In this document: positions 40,663 to 48,980 of the stretch, piece by piece
Position numbering within the stretch: position 1 is the stretch's first letter
Layout of the letters: each line of letters begins with the position of its first letter
Source: JADZAI01 sp047602465
GTDB lineage: Bacteria > Pseudomonadota > Alphaproteobacteria > Micropepsales > Micropepsaceae
Length of the DNA: 64,000 nucleotides
NCBI GenBank assembly: GCA_047602465.1
Contig: JASGHF010000002.1
Coordinates: 434,001-498,000 of the forward strand
Reading direction: 5' to 3'
Notes under the pieces: generated by a model
The model's input: only the letters and a program-made list of their open reading frames with translations
Database searches by the model: none
What the model was told of the DNA's origin: nothing
Translations under genes and position numbers: made by a program

Positions 40663-41214
40663 CTAGACGGCGTTGCGCGCCCTCACCTCGGCGTCGAGTT
40701 TGGGCGTCGGTACCCGGCCGGTGCGGGCATAGGCGGCTTTCAGCTGATGCTCGCGCTTCTCAAGGCGCTCGTTCATGGCGTCGAGGTCCAGATCCAGCTT
40801 TTTCGCCTCCTGGAACATCTCGTCGTCCTCTTCGTCGATGTGATGCACCAGCATCTCGCCCAGGACGCCGAGCCGCGTGCCGTAAAGCGGATCGGAGATG
40901 TCCATCGCCTCGATCTGGGCGGAGAGGAAGCGCTGGATGTCATGCTCGACCAGGCCTTCCTTCACTTCGTCGGCGAGGCCGCGCGACTTCACCGCCGGGT
41001 AGAACAGCTCCTCCTCCATCGCGATATGCGTCGCCAGCAGGCGATGGAGTTCGGCGGCGATATCGCGCTTGGCGCCCGGCGTTCTGGCCGCGTTGATGCG
41101 GTCCACCAGCTTGCGGAATTCGTGATGCTCGCGCTTCAGATGCGCGATGGCGTCCGGGTCGTTCTTGTGGACCTTGTGATGACCCTGGCTGTTGCGGGCG
41201 GCGTAGTGCGACAT
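40663..41214 (-). CDS. Hemerythrin-domain protein (HHE cation-binding)
   Basis: A 183-residue protein with one hemerythrin-like four-helix bundle. Metal ligands are visible: KREHHEF (about residue 28), LATHIAMEEELFYP (about 60-72), VEHDIQRF (about 90) and MLVHHIDEEDDEMFQ (about 121-133). An N-terminal basic/His region (HYAARNSQGHHKVHKND) precedes it. It would bind a di-iron centre and may store or sense oxygen or iron. A Lys/Arg-rich tail follows. It follows the secreted small protein at 41333 on the same strand, with a terminator in between. Confidence 0.85.
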   Translation of the reverse strand: MSHYAARNSQGHHKVHKNDPDAIAHLKREHHEFRKLVDRINAARTPGAKRDIAAELHRLLATHIAMEEELFYPAVKSRGLADEVKEGLVEHDIQRFLSAQIEAMDISDPLYGTRLGVLGEMLVHHIDEEDDEMFQEAKKLDLDLDAMNERLEKREHQLKAAYARTGRVPTPKLDAEVRARNAV

Positions 41215-41283
41215 GGTGATATCCCGTGGCTGGCGACCCCCGGAAAACGCGCACCCGGAACCAGGGGTTCCCGCAAACGAAAA

Positions 41284-41305
41284 CGGCGGCCCGAAGGCCG
41301 CCGTC
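41284..41305 (-). terminator. Terminator of the small secreted-protein gene
   Basis: ACGGCGGCC and GGCCGCCGT form a perfect 9-bp stem with loop CGAA; in the minus direction it is followed by TTTTCGTTTG. It lies about 30 bases after the stop at 41333 and before the hemerythrin gene (start 41214), so the two are probably separate transcripts. Confidence 0.75.
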
Positions 41306-41332
41306 TCGCATCCCCCGCTAGTGTAGCGTTGG

Positions 41333-41593
41333 TCAGACCTTGCCCTGCCAGATCGGCCAGCAATTCGTTTTGCCGCCGGCTTTCAGGCTCTCATAGAGCT
41401 TGAGCTGGGCTTCTTCGGCGGTGGCGCCGTCCGACGTCGCGGTCTCACCCGCAGCGCCGCCCGTGCACCAGACATAGAACTGATGCGTGCCGGAGGTGAA
41501 GTACACCTCGCGCGACGAATCGAGAGCCGACGCACCCGCGCCGCCCAAAATCATTGCGGCGGCGATCGCAGCGCCCGAAATCATCTTCTTCAT
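41333..41593 (-). CDS. Small secreted protein (86 residues)
   Basis: A signal peptide (MKKMISGAAIAAAMILGGAGASA-LD) is followed by a compact mature part with aromatic and acidic residues (REVYFTSGTHQFYVWCTGG...ATAEEAQLKLYESLKAGGKTNCWPIWQGKV). Two Cys (VWC and NCW) may form a disulfide. I do not recognise the family. The frame is open further upstream (to 41773), but the internal ATG at 41593 gives the signal peptide. Confidence 0.65.
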   Translation of the reverse strand: MKKMISGAAIAAAMILGGAGASALDSSREVYFTSGTHQFYVWCTGGAAGETATSDGATAEEAQLKLYESLKAGGKTNCWPIWQGKV

Positions 41594-41808
41594 GTGCGTC
41601 ACTCCTGTTTCTTCCCAATGGCCGTGTGGCGGACCGCCTTGCCCGGCGGCTTGTTCTGTTGCGCTTTCGACCGCCCGGTTCGGACGCTCAACCTGATGCC
41701 GAGCGGCCCCCCGCGGCGATTCCCCGCGCATGAGTCTCTCGAAAGCGAGCGAAATCCACCAGATTTCCAGCACGCTTACAAGGGGTTGCCCGTTTTGCAG
41801 GCGCGAGA

Positions 41809-42567
41809 TCAGGCGGGATTTTCGTCAAACGGATCGCCGCCGATGCTGGAAAGCATCACCCGCACCGCCTCGGCCGCTGCATCCAGCCGCGCCCGGTCTT
41901 CGGACCGGAAGACGAGGCTGGCCCCATAACGCCCCTCGCGCAGGAAGGGATAGGAGCCGATGGCGACATCCGGAAAGCCGGCCTGCACCTCGCCCAGCGC
42001 CGTGCCGAACCGCCCCTCGGGCAGGTGGACGCCGATGGACCGCGTCAGCACCGGCTTTCCGCCCTCCAGCAGCGGCAGCGCCCCTTCCAGCATCACGTGC
42101 ATCACACGCGGGATACCGGCCATGACGAAGACATTTTCCACCCGGAAGCCCGGCGCCTTGGAGACCGGATTGGGTATGAGGCTCGCCCCCACCGGGGTCC
42201 GCGCCATGCGCTTGCGCGCTTGCGTGAACTCGCCCGGCGGATAGCCCGCCTCCATCATCGCATAGGCTTCGGGGTGATAATCGCAAGGCACGCCGAACGC
42301 CGCCGCGATGGAATCGGCCGTGATGTCATCATGCGTCGGCCCGATGCCGCCGGTGGTGAAGACATAGGCATAGCGGGCGCGCAGCGCGTTCACCGCCGCC
42401 ACGATCTCCGCCTCGATGTCGGGCACCACGCGCGCCTCGCGCACCTGCACGCCGACCTCGTTCAGCTTCCTGGAGATATAGGCGAGGTTCGCATCCTGCG
42501 TGCGGCCCGAAAGGATTTCGTCTCCGATCAGCAGGATGGCGGCGGTATGGGGCTGGCGCTCGGTCAT
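41809..42567 (-). CDS. Competence/damage-inducible protein A, N-terminal type (molybdopterin-binding-like)
   Basis: A 252-residue protein. AAILLIGDEILSGRTQDANLAYISRKLNEVGVQVREARVVPD (about residues 8-50) and YVFTTGGIGPTHDDITADSIAAAFG (about 66-92) are the MoCF/CinA N-terminal motifs, with GGIGPTHDD probably at the nucleotide-binding site. It lacks the C-terminal PncC domain, which is coded separately at 20179. In full CinA the N-terminal domain acts as an ADP-ribose pyrophosphatase, so this may be its freestanding form. It is divergent from map at 42626. Confidence 0.85.
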   Translation of the reverse strand: MTERQPHTAAILLIGDEILSGRTQDANLAYISRKLNEVGVQVREARVVPDIEAEIVAAVNALRARYAYVFTTGGIGPTHDDITADSIAAAFGVPCDYHPEAYAMMEAGYPPGEFTQARKRMARTPVGASLIPNPVSKAPGFRVENVFVMAGIPRVMHVMLEGALPLLEGGKPVLTRSIGVHLPEGRFGTALGEVQAGFPDVAIGSYPFLREGRYGASLVFRSEDRARLDAAAEAVRVMLSSIGGDPFDENPA

Positions 42568-42625
42568 GGGGGCGGTTTCATTGGACGTGCTGCGGGACTA
42601 TATGTCTCTAAAGGACAAAACGACG

Positions 42626-43450
42626 ATGGCCTATCTCGACGCCGCCGAAGCGCCCACCCGCGCCACCAACGCGATCAAGCTGCACGGACCGGAAGGGTTC
42701 GCCGGCATGCGCAAGGCCGGCCAGCTCGCCGCCGCCTGCCTCGACATGCTCAGCGGCCATGTGAAGCCCGGCGTCACCACGGCCCAGCTCGACCGCCTCG
42801 CGCTCGAATTCGGCAAGGCGCATGGCGCCTTCCCCGCGACCGTCTTCTATCGCGGCTACAGCCACTCGCTCTGCACCTCGATCAATCACGTCGTCTGTCA
42901 CGGCATCCCGAACGACAAGCCGCTGAAGGATGGCGACATCGTCAATATCGACGTCACGCTGCTGGTCGATGGCTGGCACGGCGACACCAGCCGCATGTTC
43001 GTGGCGGGCAAGCCCAACCGCCTGGCCGAGCGGCTGATCGACGTGACCTATGAGGCCATGATGCTTGGCATCGCCGAGGTGAAGCCCGGCGCGCGTCTCG
43101 GCGATGTCGGCGCGGCGATCCAGAAACACGCCGAGGCCAACCGCTTCTCGGTGGTGCGCGATTTCTGCGGCCACGGCCTCGGCAAGGTCTTCCACGACGC
43201 GCCGAACGTCGTCCATTACGGCCAGCGCGGCACGGGCGTCGAGCTGAAACCCGGCATGTTCTTCACCATCGAACCGATGATCAACGCCGGCGACTGGCGC
43301 GTGAAGCTGCTCTCCGACGGCTGGACCGCCGTGACCCGCGACAAGTCGCTGTCGGCCCAGTTCGAACACTGCATCGGCGTCACCGAAACGGGCCACGAGA
43401 TCTTCACGCTCTCGCCCGCCGGACTGCACAAGCCGCCTTATGGCGTCTGA
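42626..43450 (+). CDS. map: Methionine aminopeptidase, type I
   Basis: A 274-residue enzyme, which removes the first methionine from new proteins. The five metal ligands are visible in order: NIDVTLLVDGWHGDTSRMF (two Asp), CGHGLGKVFHDAP (His), FFTIEPMINAG (Glu) and SAQFEHCIGVTE (Glu). His of RGYSHSLCTSINHVVCHG is at the substrate pocket. The start at 42626 has AAAGGA nine bases upstream. Its stop overlaps the radC start by 11 bases, so map and radC are translated together. Confidence 0.95.
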   Translation: MAYLDAAEAPTRATNAIKLHGPEGFAGMRKAGQLAAACLDMLSGHVKPGVTTAQLDRLALEFGKAHGAFPATVFYRGYSHSLCTSINHVVCHGIPNDKPLKDGDIVNIDVTLLVDGWHGDTSRMFVAGKPNRLAERLIDVTYEAMMLGIAEVKPGARLGDVGAAIQKHAEANRFSVVRDFCGHGLGKVFHDAPNVVHYGQRGTGVELKPGMFFTIEPMINAGDWRVKLLSDGWTAVTRDKSLSAQFEHCIGVTETGHEIFTLSPAGLHKPPYGV

Positions 43451-44141
43451 GGCTGACGACGCGCCCGCCAAAGCCTCGCCGCATGCCGGCCATCGCGAAC
43501 GTCTGCGCGCGCGTTTCCTCAAAGCCGGCGCCGATGCGCTCGCCGATCACGAACTGATCGAGCTTCTGCTGTTCAGCGCCATACCGCGCAAGGACACCAA
43601 GCCGCTCGCCAAGCAGATCATCGCGACCTTCGGCTCGTTCGAAGAAGCCCTCGCCGCGCCGGCGGAGCGCCTGCGCACGATGGGCTTGAGCGACGTGTCG
43701 GTCGGGCTGATCAAGGTGATCGAAGCATCCGCCATCCGCCTGGCGAAGAAGCAGGTTTACAAGAAGCCGCTGATCTCGTCGTGGACGGCGCTGCTCGACT
43801 ACTGCAAGGCGAATATCGCCCGCGCGCCGGTCGAACAGTTCCGCGTGCTCCTGCTCGACCGCAAGAACCGCCTCATCGACGATGCGCTGATGGCCGAAGG
43901 CACGATCGACCACACGCCCGTCTATCCGCGCGAGATCGTCAAGCGTGCGCTCGAGGTCGGTGCGTCGTCGATCATCCTCGTCCACAACCACCCCAGCGGC
44001 GACCCGACCCCCAGCCGCGCCGATATCGACATGACCAAGGCCATCGCCGCCGCCGCCAAGCCGCTGGGCGTCACGGTTCACGATCATCTGGTCATCGGCC
44101 GCGCCGGCCACGCCAGCTTCCGCGAGCTGGGCCTGCTGTGA
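43440..44141 (+). CDS. radC: RadC/JAB-domain protein
   Basis: A 233-residue protein of the RadC family. An N-terminal helix-hairpin-helix-like region (residues about 15-95; LADHELIELLLFSAIPRKDTKPLAKQII) precedes a JAMM/MPN domain: EGTIDHTPVYPREIVKRAL, the metal-binding HNHPSGDPTPSRADIDMTKAI near 183-203, and DHLVIGRAGHASF. RadC is of debated role in DNA repair and recombination. It overlaps the end of map (11 bases), a common arrangement. Confidence 0.9.
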   Translation: MASEADDAPAKASPHAGHRERLRARFLKAGADALADHELIELLLFSAIPRKDTKPLAKQIIATFGSFEEALAAPAERLRTMGLSDVSVGLIKVIEASAIRLAKKQVYKKPLISSWTALLDYCKANIARAPVEQFRVLLLDRKNRLIDDALMAEGTIDHTPVYPREIVKRALEVGASSIILVHNHPSGDPTPSRADIDMTKAIAAAAKPLGVTVHDHLVIGRAGHASFRELGLL

Positions 44142-44196
44142 GCGCCGACGGATCGCGCCACGCCACCCGTTCAAACTGATCGCCCGGAGCCTGCCG

Positions 44197-44694
44197 ATGC
44201 CGCCCATTCGCCTCGCTGTTCTCGCCTTGGCACCCGCCCTCGCCCTTGCCGCCTGCGGGCATGGCGGGCCGCGCGGCCCCGGAGGGCCGGGCGGGCGCGG
44301 CATGTCGACGACCTCCGCTGAAATGACGGCGGCCGTGAACTGCCGCATCAAAACCTATGCCGGCCCAGACGGCAGCGTCGAACGCAGCGCGCTGGACGCC
44401 GGGCTTCGGGCCGAGTTTGCCGCCGCCGACACCAGCGGCGACGGCGCGCTGCAGAAGAACGAGATCGCCGCCCTCAACGCCACACGCGGCCAGCGCTGCG
44501 ACAGCGAGCCTGTGATCGACTGGGAAGGCGCGGGACGCATGACCTATACGGCTTATGCCGCCCGGATTTTCACGCTGTTCGATCGCGCCGATACCGACGA
44601 GGACGGTATTCTGGATGTCGCCGAGATCGAGGCCGCAGGCCGCCCGCGCCGCGGCATCGCCCCGCCGAGGGGCAGCGCCGACGGTCCCGGCTGA
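44197..44694 (+). CDS. EF-hand lipoprotein (paralogue 1)
   Basis: A 165-residue lipoprotein. The signal peptide ends in LALAAC (lipobox) with Cys at about residue 20, followed by a Gly/Pro-rich spacer (GHGGPRGPGGPGGRG). Two EF-hand loops are visible: DTSGDGALQKNE (about residues 78-89) and DTDEDGILDVAE (about 133-144). It is related to the next gene (44761) in layout (lipobox, Cys, then EF-hands). It may act with it in calcium-dependent envelope functions. Start by ATG at 44197. Confidence 0.8.
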   Translation: MPPIRLAVLALAPALALAACGHGGPRGPGGPGGRGMSTTSAEMTAAVNCRIKTYAGPDGSVERSALDAGLRAEFAAADTSGDGALQKNEIAALNATRGQRCDSEPVIDWEGAGRMTYTAYAARIFTLFDRADTDEDGILDVAEIEAAGRPRRGIAPPRGSADGPG

Positions 44695-44760
44695 CGCGAT
44701 ATTGGCAGCCGACGAACATCAGTATAATCCCGCCGCAGATCTGCAGACCGGATGTCTCCC

Positions 44761-45270
44761 ATGAACGCACGACTGACACTCGCCCTGGCCGCCATCGCGC
44801 TCGCCTCCTGCGCCGGACCCAAGCCGCTGACGTTCAAGCAGCAGCAGACCGCCTCGTCGGCGAATTGCCTGCTCGGTCCGTTCGTCAGGAACGCCGACGG
44901 CTCGCTGACATGGGAAGAACTGCAGGCCGGCCTCGACGTGACGTTCAAGACGCTTGACCTCGACGGCGACGGCTACCTGTCCGGTTTCGAGATCACGAAG
45001 GTCAACGAGGCGAGGACAGGAACCTGCGACACGTCCTCCCTGATCGACTGGAGCGGCACCGGCCGCATCGACCGCGACACGTTCGCCGCGCGCTACGAAA
45101 CGACCTTCGGTTTTGCCGACAGGGAACGGGACGGGCGCGTGACGGCGATCGAAATGGCGACGGCGCCGTCGCGCAGCGAGCCGAAGAAGGAAGCGCCCCG
45201 GATCTCGCCGCAGCAGAACGATCCGACCCAGATGCCGGGCGGCCTGCCGAACACGAACGGCCGCTACTGA
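44761..45270 (+). CDS. EF-hand lipoprotein (paralogue 2)
   Basis: A 169-residue lipoprotein with a signal peptide ending in LASC (Cys at about residue 18). DLDGDGYLSGFE (about residues 75-86) is a clear EF-hand loop; ADRERDGRVTAIE near 120 is a second, weaker one. Two short Cys-containing segments (SANCLLGPF and TGTCDTSS) surround the first loop. A Lys/Pro tail follows. The upstream ATG at 44752 is possible, but 44761 gives the cleaner signal peptide. It follows the related gene at 44197. Confidence 0.75.
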   Translation: MNARLTLALAAIALASCAGPKPLTFKQQQTASSANCLLGPFVRNADGSLTWEELQAGLDVTFKTLDLDGDGYLSGFEITKVNEARTGTCDTSSLIDWSGTGRIDRDTFAARYETTFGFADRERDGRVTAIEMATAPSRSEPKKEAPRISPQQNDPTQMPGGLPNTNGRY

Positions 45271-45297
45271 CGCCGCCGTCCGTCCGGGGCCGCGCCG

Positions 45298-46599
45298 TCA
45301 GGCGACGATGCGCACCGGCATGTGGTCATAGCCCTTCACGAAGGCCGACAAGACGCGCGTCGGCGGGGCTTCCACGACGATATCCTTGAACTCGCCGCTG
45401 GCGAGACGGTTCAGGATTTCCTGCCACACGATCTTCAGCTGCATCTCGGCGAGGCGGTTGCCGACGCAGCGATGGATGCCGAAGCCGAACGAGAGATGCT
45501 GGCGCACGCGCGGGCGCTCGATATCCAGCACGTTCGGATTGGGGATCACGGTCTCGTCGCGGTTGCCCGAGACATACCACATCACCACCTTGTCGCCCTT
45601 GCGGATGGTCTTGCCGCCCATCACCACGTCTTCCATCGCGATGCGGCGCATATGGGCGAGCGGCGTCTGCCAGCGGATGATTTCGCTGACCGCGTTCTCC
45701 ACCAGGCCATGATTGGCCTTCAGCTTCTCGAACTGTTCGGGGAACTGCGACATGGCGAACAGGCCGCCGGTCAGCGAGTTGCGCGTCGTGTCGTTGCCGC
45801 CGACGATCAGGAGGATCAGGTTTCCCAGATACTCCATCTTGTCCATGTTCCGGGTCGACTCACCATGCGCCAGCATGGTGATGAGATCGTTCCCCGGCTC
45901 GGTCGCGTTCACGCGCTCGTTCCAGAGATTGATGAAATACTCAGCGCATTCCAGCAGCTCGGCGCGGCGCGCCTCTTCCGATTCCACGATGCCTGAATTG
46001 AGATCGGCCGTGGCGACATCCGACCAGCGCGTCAGCTTGCGGCGCTCCTCGAACGGAAAATCGAACAGCGTCGCCAGCATCTGCGTGGTGAGTTCGATCG
46101 ACACCTTGTCGACCCAGTCGAACGTCTCGTTGCGCGGCAGCGTGTCGAAGATCTGCTTCACGCGGGAACGGATCGTACCTTCCAGCTTCGCCAGATTGTC
46201 CGGCGCGACGATGGGGCTGACGACCTTGCGCTGCTGATCGTGCTTGGGCGGGTCCATCGCGATGAACATCGGCAGGACGAAGTCTTCCTGCTGGTCGATG
46301 ATGGTGATGCCGCTCTCGGACGAGAACACCTTGTGGTTCGTGTCCACCGCCATGATGTCGTTGTACTTGGTGATCGACCAGTACGGGCCGAACTTCGAAT
46401 CCGCGCAGTAGTGGATCGGCGCTTCCTGGCGCAGGCGCTCGAAATACTCCCACTGCTTGTCGTCACGGAAGATTTCCGGCTGGGCCACATCCAGCTTGTC
46501 GAGCGGGATCGACCAGACATCGTGCGGGTAGTCCCAGCTCTTGTCGGTCTTTTCGCGCAGCGCCGTGTGAATCACCGGCTTTTCGACAGCTTGGCTCAT
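45298..46599 (-). CDS. Cytochrome P450, CYP153-like
   Basis: A 433-residue cytosolic P450. The heme-binding signature FGFGIHRCVGNRLAEMQL (Cys near residue 378), the I-helix GGNDTTRNS near 270, and ExxR (EIIRW) near 312 are all visible. Segments such as QQEDFVLPMFIAMDPPKHDQQRK and ETFDWVDKVSIELTTQMLATLFDFPFEERRKL are typical of the CYP153 group of alkane/fatty-acid terminal hydroxylases. It would hydroxylate medium-chain alkanes or similar. Unlike most CYP153 operons, no ferredoxin or ferredoxin-reductase gene is adjacent. It is preceded by a perfect inverted repeat at 46633. Confidence 0.9.
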   Translation of the reverse strand: MSQAVEKPVIHTALREKTDKSWDYPHDVWSIPLDKLDVAQPEIFRDDKQWEYFERLRQEAPIHYCADSKFGPYWSITKYNDIMAVDTNHKVFSSESGITIIDQQEDFVLPMFIAMDPPKHDQQRKVVSPIVAPDNLAKLEGTIRSRVKQIFDTLPRNETFDWVDKVSIELTTQMLATLFDFPFEERRKLTRWSDVATADLNSGIVESEEARRAELLECAEYFINLWNERVNATEPGNDLITMLAHGESTRNMDKMEYLGNLILLIVGGNDTTRNSLTGGLFAMSQFPEQFEKLKANHGLVENAVSEIIRWQTPLAHMRRIAMEDVVMGGKTIRKGDKVVMWYVSGNRDETVIPNPNVLDIERPRVRQHLSFGFGIHRCVGNRLAEMQLKIVWQEILNRLASGEFKDIVVEAPPTRVLSAFVKGYDHMPVRIVA

Positions 46600-46632
46600 G
46601 ATCTCGCTCCCGTTTCGCGTTTTTCAGGTGGC

Positions 46633-46663
46633 GTCTTCTGGCGATGCCTTGCCGCCAGAAGAC
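46633..46663 (-). promoter_or_regulatory. Perfect 11-bp inverted repeat upstream of the P450 gene
   Basis: GTCTTCTGGCG and CGCCAGAAGAC with a nine-base spacer, centred about 50 bases upstream of the P450 start and about 70 bases downstream of the S9 peptidase stop. No T-run follows on either side, which argues for an operator, though a terminator hairpin is also possible. Confidence 0.5.
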
Positions 46664-46720
46664 CCCGAAACGGAACCGAGATCAAGAAAAATGCGGAGTT
46701 GCCCTACGCGATTTCGGGCC

Positions 46721-48910
46721 TCAGCGCATACCGGCCCGGGTCAGCAGCCAGGCATAGACCTTGGCCCGGTCGGCGACCGGTCCGGTCCGGCCGGAATTGC
46801 CCGAATGGCCCGCGCCCATATTGGTGGTGAAGAGCAGCGGGTTCTGGTCGGTCTTCGTCGCTCTCAGGCGCGCCACCCACTTGGCCGGCTCGAAATAGCC
46901 GACCTGGCTGTCGTTGAGGCCGGTCAGCACGAACAGCGCCGGATAGTTCTTGGCCGCGACATTGTCATAGGGGCTGTAGAGCGCCATCCAGCCATACTGT
47001 TCCTGGAGGTTGGGGTTGCCCCACTCCTCGTACTCGAACGTGGTCAACGGGATCGTGTCGTCCAGCATGGTGGTCAGCACGTCGACGAACGGCACCTGCG
47101 CGACCACGCCGTCATACAGCGTGCCGTCGAGATTCAGCACCGCGCCCATCAGCAACCCGCCGGCCGAACCGCCCATCGCATAGACCTTCTTGGGGTCGGC
47201 ATAGCCGCTGGCGATGGCGCTTTCGGTGGCCGCGATGAAGTCGGTGAAGGTGTTCATCTTGTTGGCCATGCGGCCGCCCTGATACCAGGCATCGCCCATA
47301 TCGCGGCCGCCGCGCACATGCGCGATGGCCAGCACGAAGCCGCGATCCACCAGACTGATGAAGTTGCGATAGAAGCCCGGCTCGCTGGAGATGCCATAGG
47401 CGCCATAGCCATAGACCAGCATCGGGTTGGCGCCCGGCTTGAAGAGATCCTTGCGCCACAGCAGCGTCACCGGCACGCCGGTGCCATCCTTGGCCGGCGC
47501 GATGAGGCGCGCGGCTTCGTATTTCGTGGGATCGAACCAGGTCCAGGCCGGACTTTTCTTCAGCTCGGTCACCGCGCCCGTTCCCATGTCGACATCGTAC
47601 AGCACGCTGGGCGTCGTCGCGCTGTCGAAGCTGACCCGCAGCGTGTCCAGCGCGGCGTCGTGGTTGATGTCGAGCGTGGCGACGCCCAGCGGCCCGAAAT
47701 CGGGCGCGCTGATCGCCGCGCCCGTTTCGCGGTCGACGATGCGGATCGTCGTCACCGCGTCGTGGGTTTCCTGCACGGCGATGAAATGATCGAACAGCGC
47801 CATGTCGTCGATGTAGCGGCCCTTGGTCTCGGGCACGATCGCCACCGCGCTCGCCAGCGAAGGCGCGGTGTCGGGCGTCACCACGATCTTGCGGTCGCCG
47901 GCGGAATCGTTGGTGAGGATGTAGAACTTGCCGTCGAGGTGATCGGCGCTCGCCCGCACGTTCAGCGCACGCGGCACCAGCATGACCGGCTTGGGATCGA
48001 TGGCGGAGGTCGAGACCGCCAGAATCTCGTCACGCTGGGCATGGCCGACGGTGATGATCGCCAGCTTGCGCGAGCGGCTCTGCTGTACGCCCACCTCGAA
48101 GGTCGTGTCGTCCTCCTGCAGCAGGATCTGGTCGTCGGCGGCGGGCCGGCCCAGAACGTGACGCCTGGCCTGATAGCCGCGCACCATGCCGTCGAGGCCG
48201 GTATAGATGATCGCCTTGCCGTCGGCGCTCCACACGATATCGGTGCTGGCGTTCTTGATGCCGGTGGAGGTCACCGCGTTCGTTGCGATATCGCGCACGA
48301 AGATCTCGCAGATCCGGTCGCCCTTGAAGTCGACCGCGAAAGCGACCTTCGCGCCGTCCGGGCTGACCTCCCAGTTCCGCATGAAATACTGCTCGTGGCT
48401 CGCCGCCAGCGCCGGCACGTCCAGCACCACGGTCTCCGGCCCGGTCGCGCTGCCCTCGTGACGCACGATCACCGGATAGTCGGCGCCCTCGGCATAGCGC
48501 GTCTCGTACCAATAGCCGTCCATCGGCCACGGCACGTCCTTGTCGGCGAGGCTCGCCCGCTTCTCCAGCTCGGCGTAGATCTCGTCCTGCAGCGCCGCCT
48601 GCGGCTTCAGCATCCCGGCGGCATAGGCGTTCTCGGCCTCCAGATAGGCGAGAACCTCGGAGTTCTCCTTCTCGTTCAGCCAGTAATAGGGATCGTCGCG
48701 CGTCGCCCCGAACGGCGCGGTGACCGTGTGGTCCTTCTTCGCTGCAACCGGCGGCGCGCCCGGCGTCACCGCCGTTCCGGGGGCCGCCGCCGCCACCTGC
48801 GGCGTCGCCGCCCCGGCATGGCGCGGCAGCAGGTCAACCACCGACAGGATGCCGCCGCCCATGAAGGCGAGCAGGCTCACCACCACGAAAGAACCATAGG
48901 TGCCGCGCAT
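46721..48910 (-). CDS. S9 family prolyl oligopeptidase (oligopeptidase B-like)
   Basis: A 729-residue peptidase with an N-terminal membrane/signal segment (residues about 8-30). A 7-bladed propeller domain (about 60-460) opens with TRDDPYYWLNEKENSEVLAYLEAENAY. The catalytic domain has nucleophile GGSAGGLLMGA (near 562), acid NDSQVGYFEPAKW (near 647) and His GAGHSGNSG (near 693). It would cleave short peptides after basic or proline residues. The N-terminal Ala/Pro-rich region may tether it to the membrane. It is divergent from the semialdehyde dehydrogenase gene at 48981. Confidence 0.9.
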   Translation of the reverse strand: MRGTYGSFVVVSLLAFMGGGILSVVDLLPRHAGAATPQVAAAAPGTAVTPGAPPVAAKKDHTVTAPFGATRDDPYYWLNEKENSEVLAYLEAENAYAAGMLKPQAALQDEIYAELEKRASLADKDVPWPMDGYWYETRYAEGADYPVIVRHEGSATGPETVVLDVPALAASHEQYFMRNWEVSPDGAKVAFAVDFKGDRICEIFVRDIATNAVTSTGIKNASTDIVWSADGKAIIYTGLDGMVRGYQARRHVLGRPAADDQILLQEDDTTFEVGVQQSRSRKLAIITVGHAQRDEILAVSTSAIDPKPVMLVPRALNVRASADHLDGKFYILTNDSAGDRKIVVTPDTAPSLASAVAIVPETKGRYIDDMALFDHFIAVQETHDAVTTIRIVDRETGAAISAPDFGPLGVATLDINHDAALDTLRVSFDSATTPSVLYDVDMGTGAVTELKKSPAWTWFDPTKYEAARLIAPAKDGTGVPVTLLWRKDLFKPGANPMLVYGYGAYGISSEPGFYRNFISLVDRGFVLAIAHVRGGRDMGDAWYQGGRMANKMNTFTDFIAATESAIASGYADPKKVYAMGGSAGGLLMGAVLNLDGTLYDGVVAQVPFVDVLTTMLDDTIPLTTFEYEEWGNPNLQEQYGWMALYSPYDNVAAKNYPALFVLTGLNDSQVGYFEPAKWVARLRATKTDQNPLLFTTNMGAGHSGNSGRTGPVADRAKVYAWLLTRAGMR

Positions 48911-48980
48911 GCATATCTCCCGTGGCGCGACGGTGAAGCCGCGCTGTAATCTGAAGGCCGAAAGAGAGAGTCCTCATACC

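Noticed and set aside
46598..48949. Plus-strand open frame (783 codons) opposite the S9 peptidase
   Set aside because: Antisense shadow of a peptidase with complete catalytic motifs; the composition (Arg, His, Ala, Val) is not protein-like.
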